A DNA stretch of 10,253 bases, from NCBI GenBank assembly GCA_010671965.1, contig JAAHIC010000098.1, forward strand, positions 1-10,253. The letters run 5' to 3'. This DNA comes from Leptolyngbya sp. SIO4C5 (lineage in GTDB: Bacteria > Cyanobacteriota > Cyanobacteriia > Phormidesmidales > Phormidesmidaceae). Below the pieces are notes generated by a model that was not told where the DNA came from, searched no databases, and saw nothing but the letters and a program-made list of their open reading frames with translations. Of the stretch, positions 6,134 to 10,253 are shown piece by piece; positions within the stretch are counted from its first letter, which is position 1, and each line of letters begins with the position of its first letter. The translations under genes were made by a program, and so were the position numbers.

Positions 6134-8155
6134 ATGCGCATACTTTATCTCTACCGAGTTGCTTCAGTCTGTTTGAGCGTGGGAACTGTGATCAGCCTGT
6201 CTCCCAGTACAGCTACGGCAATTGACGAGACGACTCATACAACCGCCGGAGCTAACTCAGTAGCGATCGAGCCGCTGAATCCTGCCACCGCAGCGAATGC
6301 TGTGCTGACAGAGAAGGCAGCGATCGCTGCCAGCAAAAATCAGACATCTACTCCAGAGGCCTCTAGGCTCTTACCTGAGTCACCGCCGCTCTCAGAGGGA
6401 ACACAGCCGCGACCAGCCGCCTCAGTGATGGCGCAGAGTGAACCTGAGTTTTCATCTCCGGCGGCAGTAGCTGATATCGCCTCGAACCAGTTACCCTCTC
6501 CGGCGGCAGCTCAGTCAGACTCCGCCGATTCCAGTTTCCCGGCAACTCCCCAAACAGCGGCTCTACCAGCCCCAACTGACGAAAACACAACAACCGTAGA
6601 CGCAGACGAGGCAGCGCCAGCAGCAGTGACTTCGGCTGTAGACCCTGACAGCCACAGCGCCCCCACAGTGGCTCAGAATCTTCCAGAGCTTGAGCCTGTG
6701 CCGTCTGATCCAATCGACGGCGAGATTGAGTCAGAAATTGTGCCAATTGAAGGCGATTTGCTACCGGATGAGCCATCTATAGCCGAGCCGGGTGAAGCGC
6801 CTGAAGCTCTCTATGCCGATCCCAATCCGCTGCTGTATCCCACTCAAACCGACGAGGTTGAGATTATTGGCACCCAGCCAATCACCCTCGATCAGGCTAT
6901 TGAACTGGCTTACCGAAATAACGAAGATCTGCAAATCGCTCTTTTAGAGCTAGAGCGAAGTCAGGCAGCGCTGCGAGAAGCACAAGCAGCTCTTTATCCA
7001 ACAGTGAGTGCCAGCGGCGATATCACCTCGCGTCAGGCCACAACAACTTCTTTAGGCTCCACGGGTACCACGGGCGGGGTCATTGGAGGAGGTCAATTTT
7101 CTACCGACGAGGAACTGCAAACCACAGTCAGTGGCAACCTAGATGTCAACTACAATCTCTACACGTCAGGACGCCGCGCCGCCAACATTCGTGCGGCAGA
7201 ACAACAATTGCGCTTTAATCAGCTAGAAGTTGAGCGCCGCCGGGCCGAGCTGCGGCTAAATACTGCTACTGACTACTACGACTTGCAAGAAGCCGATGAG
7301 CAGATTCGGATTAATCGCTCGTTTCTAGAAGAAACCCAGCGCAACCTGCAGGATACTCAGCTACGGGAGGAAGTCGGAGTCGGCACTCGCTTCGATGTGC
7401 TGCGAGCTGAGGTACAGGCGGCCAATGCTCGCCAAAATTTGATCCAGTCGCTCAGTCAAAAAGAAATTGCTCAGCGTCAGCTAGCTAGACGACTGAATCT
7501 GCCGCCTGTGCTAGAAGTTGACTCGGTTCCCCCAGAGCTAGCGAATGTCTGGCCTTTGTCTCTAGAAGAGAGCATTGTTCTAGCCTTTCGCAATCGAGCT
7601 GAGCTAGAGCAGCAGCTTGCGCAGCGCGAAATTAGCGAGCAGCAACGCCGCGTTGCCCTCTCTCAGCTAGGGCCTCAGGTCAGCTTGTTTGCCAACTACA
7701 ACCTGCGTAATACCCTAGACGAGGGCGAAGGCTTTGATGATACCTACTCCCTGGGGGCAAGAGTCAGCATTGACTTGTATGAAGGGGGGCAGGCCGTGGC
7801 TCAGGCAGCTCAGCGGCAGCGAGACATTGAAATTGCGGAAACTCGCTTTTCAGAAACCCGCAATTTAATTCGCTTTCAGGTGGAGCAGGCATATTTCACT
7901 CTAGAAGCTAATCTGTCTAATATTCGTACGGCTGAGCTGGCTGTGGAGCAGGCGGAAGAAGCCCTTGAGTTAGCTCAGCTACGCTTTAACGCCGGGGTAG
8001 GAACCCAGCTTGACGTACTCAGTGCCCAGTCAGAGCTAACTGAAGCCAGAGCTAACTTAGTGACAGCCGTTTTGGGCTACAACCGGGCTTTGGCTTCTAT
8101 AGAGCGGGCTGTAACCAACTTATCGGAATCGGCCAGCCCGGATGAGCTGTTTTAG
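6134..8155 (+). CDS. TolC-family outer-membrane efflux protein with long N-terminal linker
   Basis: Probable trimeric outer-membrane channel for type I secretion or drug/metal efflux, working with an inner-membrane pump and an adaptor encoded elsewhere. The product is 673 residues, against about 490 for E. coli TolC. It has an export signal (1-29, with likely cleavage after ATA) and then about 215 residues that look disordered, rich in Ala, Pro, Ser, Thr and acidic residues. Two outer-membrane efflux repeats follow: the first starts at ITLDQAIELAYRNN (250-263), the second at LSLEESIVLAFRNR (475-488). Each has long Gln/Ala/Glu-rich helical stretches, as in the coiled-coil barrel, with alternating strands between (for example VSLFANYNL and YSLGARVSIDLYEGG). 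RLNLPP and GVGTQLDVLSAQSEL are typical. There is no strong Shine-Dalgarno. It is in line with uppP and the radical-SAM gene, and converges on the broken small ORF ending at 8165. Confidence 0.93.
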   Translation: MRILYLYRVASVCLSVGTVISLSPSTATAIDETTHTTAGANSVAIEPLNPATAANAVLTEKAAIAASKNQTSTPEASRLLPESPPLSEGTQPRPAASVMAQSEPEFSSPAAVADIASNQLPSPAAAQSDSADSSFPATPQTAALPAPTDENTTTVDADEAAPAAVTSAVDPDSHSAPTVAQNLPELEPVPSDPIDGEIESEIVPIEGDLLPDEPSIAEPGEAPEALYADPNPLLYPTQTDEVEIIGTQPITLDQAIELAYRNNEDLQIALLELERSQAALREAQAALYPTVSASGDITSRQATTTSLGSTGTTGGVIGGGQFSTDEELQTTVSGNLDVNYNLYTSGRRAANIRAAEQQLRFNQLEVERRRAELRLNTATDYYDLQEADEQIRINRSFLEETQRNLQDTQLREEVGVGTRFDVLRAEVQAANARQNLIQSLSQKEIAQRQLARRLNLPPVLEVDSVPPELANVWPLSLEESIVLAFRNRAELEQQLAQREISEQQRRVALSQLGPQVSLFANYNLRNTLDEGEGFDDTYSLGARVSIDLYEGGQAVAQAAQRQRDIEIAETRFSETRNLIRFQVEQAYFTLEANLSNIRTAELAVEQAEEALELAQLRFNAGVGTQLDVLSAQSELTEARANLVTAVLGYNRALASIERAVTNLSESASPDELF

Positions 8156-8164
8156 CATCGACTT

Positions 8165-8401
8165 TTAGAAAGACACTAAACGGCCCGTGAAACGGCCTGA
8201 AACTCTCTCAAAGTTAGCTACCAAGAGGGCGGCGAGGGTCAATGACACAAAAAGCAGGAAGGGGGGGGACAACGCCAGGAGATAATCCCACAGGTACCAG
8301 GTCTCAGGCTTAGAAGCTTCCGGGGCTGAACTGACTACCTGGGGTTCAGCCGTTTAACCTGGGTCGGCAGCAGGTGGGGCGATCGCTGCTTTATTCTGCA
8401 T
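8165..8401 (-). pseudogene. small single-helix membrane protein frame interrupted by one in-frame TAA
   Basis: An ATG at 8401 opens a 78-codon frame with a single stop codon at codon 16 (TAA, 8356-8354). Before it, the frame reads MQNKAAIAPPAADPG; after it, a Pro/Ala/Ser/acidic stretch ending SSAPEASKPET leads to WYLWDYLLALSPPFLLF and SLTLAALLVANF, a convincing transmembrane helix (about 46-62), and a basic tail GRFTGRLVSF before the true stop at 8165. Composition is continuous across the TAA and both other frames close quickly, so this looks like one gene with a nonsense mutation, a sequencing error, or a readthrough stop. No ATG, GTG or TTG lies between the TAA and the helix to restart translation. 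The ATG overlaps the end of the upstream 103-residue gene by 11 nt, which suggests coupling. It contains a C8 run (8268-8261). I do not recognise the family. Confidence 0.45.
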
Positions 8402-8702
8402 CTTTAAGATTGGCAAGAGTTTCTGCATCGCACAGACGCGCGATCGCCTGTTCGGCTGAGATTAGCCGCTTGAGTACCACCTGCCCAATCGATTGATGAT
8501 GATTGGCGTCAGTGGGTCTAACTTCTACCATTAGTACAGCTTCTTCCACCTGATAGAGCCACAACTTTTCTTGTTGCTCTTCAATAAAGAGCGCTAAGCG
8601 TTGAATGTGGGGTCGGCGCTGCCAGGCAAGCTCATCCCACAGACCGCCAAACTCCCAAACTCTTGCGACTCTCCAGCCGTCTGATAGAAAAAAATACTTC
8701 AC
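8391..8702 (-). CDS. conserved-looking 103-residue hypothetical protein
   Basis: A small soluble protein, not assigned to a named family. It starts MKYFFLSDGWRVARVWEFGGLWDELAW and continues with IQRLALFIEEQQEKLWLYQVEEAVLMVEVRP, a pattern of alternating hydrophobic residues suggesting a beta sheet, then SIGQVVLKRLISAEQAIARL, likely helical. There are no cysteines of metal-site type, no signal peptide and no membrane segment. The start codon is a GTG at 8702 with no evident Shine-Dalgarno; an ATG shortly upstream is out of frame. A weak promoter-like pair lies upstream (GATAAT at 8736-8731 on the minus strand). Upstream is a strong terminator isolating it from the FKBP gene; downstream its last 11 bases overlap the ATG of the interrupted small membrane ORF, so the two were probably a pair. 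It reads as a real gene because of its balanced composition and the snug overlap. Confidence 0.72.
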   Translation of the reverse strand: MKYFFLSDGWRVARVWEFGGLWDELAWQRRPHIQRLALFIEEQQEKLWLYQVEEAVLMVEVRPTDANHHQSIGQVVLKRLISAEQAIARLCDAETLANLKDAE

Positions 8703-8794
8703 AGAGCTGCATAATATTTCAACCTATGAAATTATCCACTGTCTTGACTGATTTAACAGGACAACGGACTTTTTCTTATTTTTGAAATAAATTT

Positions 8795-8832
8795 CTGAGA
8801 AAAGATAGGGATGTGCCCTGAAGCACATCCCT
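8795..8832 (-). terminator. strong intrinsic terminator of the phasin-FKBP operon
   Basis: On the minus strand AGGGATGTGC (8832-8823) pairs perfectly over 10 bp with GCACATCCCT (8816-8807), with a 6-nt loop TTCAGG, followed by TATCTTTTCT. It lies about 50 nt past the FKBP stop codon. A perfect GC-rich stem plus a T-rich tail is a classical rho-independent terminator. Confidence 0.82.
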
Positions 8833-8880
8833 TAGCAAAGGCTAAAAGAACATGATTAAAGCCGTTAGGCGCTTGGGAGG

Positions 8881-9468
8881 CTAGCCAATCCGCAGCAGCT
8901 CAACGTCAAAAAGCAGGGTGGAATTGGGCGGAATAACGCCGCCAGCGCCCCGGCTGCCATAGCCTAGCTCAGGCGGAATAATGAGCTGACGCCGACCGCC
9001 AACATGCATGTCCATCACGCCTTCGTCCCAGCCTTTGATCACCTGTCCCACACCAATGGTGAAGCTGAAAGGCCGATTGCGATCGCGGGAGCTGTCAAAT
9101 TTAGTCCCGTCTTCTAAGGTGCCCGTGTAATGAACCGTCACTCGCTGGCCCGGCTGGGGCGAAGCGCCCGTACCTTCAACCAGTTCAACGTACTTTAAGC
9201 CGGATTCCGTGGTGACAACGTCGTCGTTGGTGGGAACAGTCTCTTCTGAAGGCATATCGAGGGTTAAATCGTCGGCAGATTGAGCAAGTCTAGTCTCTTC
9301 GGGCTGAGCAATGGCGGGGGAGCTGGCTTGGAGATTGGCAGCGATCGCCTCACTGCGGCCAGAGGTAACCTGGGCCGTAATCAGCACCACACAGCAAACC
9401 ACCAGAACGCCAAAGCTAATTAAGATTTCTCGCACAGCTTTTTTCCTAAATAGCAACGATTTGAGCAT
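8881..9468 (-). CDS. membrane-anchored FKBP-type peptidyl-prolyl isomerase
   Basis: Catalyses cis-trans isomerisation of prolyl peptide bonds and helps protein folding, here probably in the periplasm or thylakoid lumen. The 195-residue product starts with a basic stretch and a hydrophobic segment (about 14-33) that is either an uncleaved anchor or an export signal, then a flexible acidic linker (about 40-85). The FKBP domain (about 88-194) follows. Active-site residues are recognisable: Tyr114 in [10 protein letters not shown], Phe124-Asp125 in KFDSS, Val143-Ile144 and Trp147 in VIKGWDEGV, Tyr170 in [10 protein letters not shown], and Phe188 in LLFDVELL. The compact single-domain size matches the cyanobacterial FkpA/FKBP group. 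The ATG at 9468 is 1 nt after the stop codon of the phasin-like gene, and GGAAA within that gene's last codons serves as Shine-Dalgarno, so the two are translationally coupled. A strong terminator follows. Confidence 0.95.
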   Translation of the reverse strand: MLKSLLFRKKAVREILISFGVLVVCCVVLITAQVTSGRSEAIAANLQASSPAIAQPEETRLAQSADDLTLDMPSEETVPTNDDVVTTESGLKYVELVEGTGASPQPGQRVTVHYTGTLEDGTKFDSSRDRNRPFSFTIGVGQVIKGWDEGVMDMHVGGRRQLIIPPELGYGSRGAGGVIPPNSTLLFDVELLRIG

Positions 9469-9469
9469 A

Positions 9470-9793
9470 CTATTTCCATAGCTGATTTTCGATTTCTCTC
9501 AGCTTACGCTCCAAGCGATCCAACCGGCCCCGCAGCTCATCCATTTCTGACTGCTGCGGTACGCCTAAATCCTGCATGGCATTGCGCAGCTGCCTTTGCA
9601 TCTGCTCTTCAAACTTGCCCTGCTCGGTATTGAGCTGCCCCATCAGGTCATCTACAAACCGTCGGGCCTGATCAGAATTGAGCCGACCATCTCGGACCCA
9701 CTCATCGGTAACTTCTTTGAGCTTTTCGGCCACGAGAGAGGTCGTGCCCACGCCGATCATAATTAGCTGCCTAAGCAGATTGTTGGTGTCCAT
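9470..9793 (-). CDS. phasin-like coiled-coil protein
   Basis: A 107-residue protein resembling the phasin-family / COG3937-type small proteins common in cyanobacteria. Phasins coat polyhydroxyalkanoate granules, but many cyanobacterial members have no shown granule role. It has an N-terminal amphipathic region [22 protein letters not shown] (4-25, with an apolar centre), a charged middle with [20 protein letters not shown] (32-51), and a C-terminal heptad-repeat coiled coil (about 82-106: [15 protein letters not shown] and onward) likely to oligomerise. There is no signal peptide. The start ATG at 9793 has GGGA about 7 nt upstream. It is the first gene of a two-gene operon with the FKBP gene, with a 1-nt gap. 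Whether PHA synthase genes are nearby cannot be seen here. The function is therefore an inference from sequence type only. Confidence 0.8.
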   Translation of the reverse strand: MDTNNLLRQLIMIGVGTTSLVAEKLKEVTDEWVRDGRLNSDQARRFVDDLMGQLNTEQGKFEEQMQRQLRNAMQDLGVPQQSEMDELRGRLDRLERKLREIENQLWK

Positions 9794-9894
9794 CCTGTTT
9801 TCCCGCTGCGAACTTAGAAGCGCCTGTGGCCGATGCTCAGACCCAGCCTACCGCTTTATTCTGACAAAAGATGGAGCAGCCCGCAGAAATTTAT

Positions 9895-9923
9895 AGGCGC
9901 GGAAGTCCGAACCTGCCGCGCCT
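9895..9923 (-). terminator. hairpin terminator candidate after the HtrA-like gene
   Basis: On the minus strand AGGCGCGG (9923-9916) pairs perfectly with CCGCGCCT (9902-9895). The 13-nt loop can form a further 4-bp stem closed by UCGG. It lies about 60 nt past the protease stop codon. The bases after it (ATAAATTTC) are AT-rich but not a clean T-run, so termination efficiency is uncertain. Confidence 0.55.
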
Positions 9924-9983
9924 GCTAGTAAATGCTATGGCCCAATCGCAGCTATCGGCGGCGATCGCCTCGCTGCTTGTCCA

Positions 9984-10253
9984 CTACCGGGTCTGCTGCG
10001 TCGGCAGAGCGCCCGGTCGAGCCGTGATTGTAACTTCGCGGCCACCCCGGCGGATATTCAAGCGGAGGTCATCTCCGACCTGCACGGCAGATACCTGCTT
10101 TTGAACAGCCTCGGAATCGACGACCCCTTCACCGTTCACCCGGCGAATCACATCGCCAGCCCGTAGTCCGGCTCTAGCAGCAGGTGAATCCGGCTCGGCT
10201 CCGAAGCTCCACGGCAGCAGCGAAGCCGCGTCCATATAGTGATAGACGAGCGC
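9984..10253 (-). CDS. C-terminal PDZ domain of a probable HtrA/Deg serine protease (partial)
   Basis: The last 89 codons of a gene that enters from the right edge; the ATG at 10235 is an internal Met, not the start. The segment EPDSPAARAGLRAGDVIRRVNGEGV is the PDZ pattern in which a hydrophobic groove binds C-terminal peptides. It is followed by SEAVQKQVSAVQVGDDLRLNIRRGGREVTI and the tail ARPGALPTQQTR, which closely resembles the C-termini of cyanobacterial HhoA/HhoB/HtrA proteases that degrade or refold damaged proteins in the periplasm or lumen. The catalytic His-Asp-Ser domain would lie outside the window. One oddity: the residues just before EPDSP (AASLLPWSFGA) lack the hydrophobic GVLVxxV strand normally found there, in all three frames. 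Another PDZ protein remains possible. Confidence 0.75.
   Translation of the reverse strand, partial: ALVYHYMDAASLLPWSFGAEPDSPAARAGLRAGDVIRRVNGEGVVDSEAVQKQVSAVQVGDDLRLNIRRGGREVTITARPGALPTQQTR

Noticed and set aside
6363..6776. 137-codon open frame on the minus strand inside tolC
   Set aside because: It lies antisense to the low-complexity linker of tolC; the Arg/Leu/Gln-rich translation is what the opposite strand of Ala/Pro/Ser codons gives, and it has no recognisable domain.
8182..8197. GGCC-containing hairpin as a tolC terminator
   Set aside because: A 4-bp GGCC/GGCC stem extendable to 6 bp with a bulge, but no T-run follows on the plus strand, and it falls inside the 3' end of the interrupted membrane frame.
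8261..8268. G8 tract as a phase-variation switch
   Set aside because: It lies in the broken membrane frame with the reading frame intact on both sides; a single sequence gives no evidence of length variation, and the actual lesion is the TAA far from the tract.
9678..10104. two overlapping plus-strand frames of 72 and 77 codons across the gap near 9800-9980
   Set aside because: Both run partly antisense to the phasin-like and HtrA-like genes and have Cys/Arg/Ser-rich translations without motifs; the gap itself is better explained by a hairpin terminator and promoter DNA.
1..10253. CRISPR arrays, tRNA/rRNA genes, insertion sequences, phage or defence genes
   Set aside because: No regularly spaced repeats, cloverleaf-like tRNA sequence, transposase motifs or terminal inverted repeats were seen; gene content is housekeeping, photosynthesis and envelope related.

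Overview
The window looks like a piece of cyanobacterial chromosome. It encodes the photosystem II extrinsic protein PsbU and a membrane protein of the cyanobacterial DUF3120 type. The palindrome GCGATCGC (HIP1) occurs 14 times in 10.25 kb, where roughly 0.2 copies would be expected by chance. It also carries a class III cyclase with CyaC-type catalytic residues and a TolC-like protein with a long N-terminal linker. The genus cannot be fixed from this sequence. There are no tRNAs, rRNAs, insertion sequences, CRISPR arrays or phage genes; this is mostly ordinary core-genome sequence.

Left part (1-3447, all minus strand): the N-terminal 228 codons of nadB (L-aspartate oxidase, TTG start, cut by the window edge); psbU; an FHA-domain class III adenylate cyclase; and a seven-helix DUF3120-like membrane protein with a GTG start. 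The gaps hold a structured nadB leader, a weak terminator after the cyclase, a tandem 10-bp repeat upstream of psbU, and a spaced 14-bp repeat upstream of the cyclase. A divergent control region (3448-3676) separates the DUF3120 gene from uppP. It contains a hairpin that buries the DUF3120 Shine-Dalgarno sequence and a 6-3-6 palindrome in front of uppP.

Middle part (3677-8155, plus strand): uppP (undecaprenyl-diphosphate phosphatase), followed closely by a PDZ/radical-SAM/DUF512 protein of the TIGR03279 type, then a TolC-family outer-membrane protein. Recycling of the lipid carrier for cell wall and surface sugars and export across the outer membrane share an envelope theme; the radical-SAM protein has no known function.

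Right part (8165-10253, minus strand): reading in transcription order from the right edge, the C-terminal PDZ end of a probable HtrA/Deg protease, a hairpin, a phasin-like coiled-coil protein nearly fused to a membrane-anchored FKBP prolyl isomerase (1-nt gap), a strong intrinsic terminator, a 103-residue hypothetical protein, and an overlapping small membrane-protein reading frame interrupted by one in-frame TAA. That broken frame ends 10 bp from the end of the convergent tolC gene.

The observations most worth a second look are the interrupted small membrane ORF (8165-8401), the Shine-Dalgarno-sequestering hairpin built on a G8/C8 tract (3453-3471), and the uppP/radical-SAM pairing. No clearly new multi-gene system is visible.
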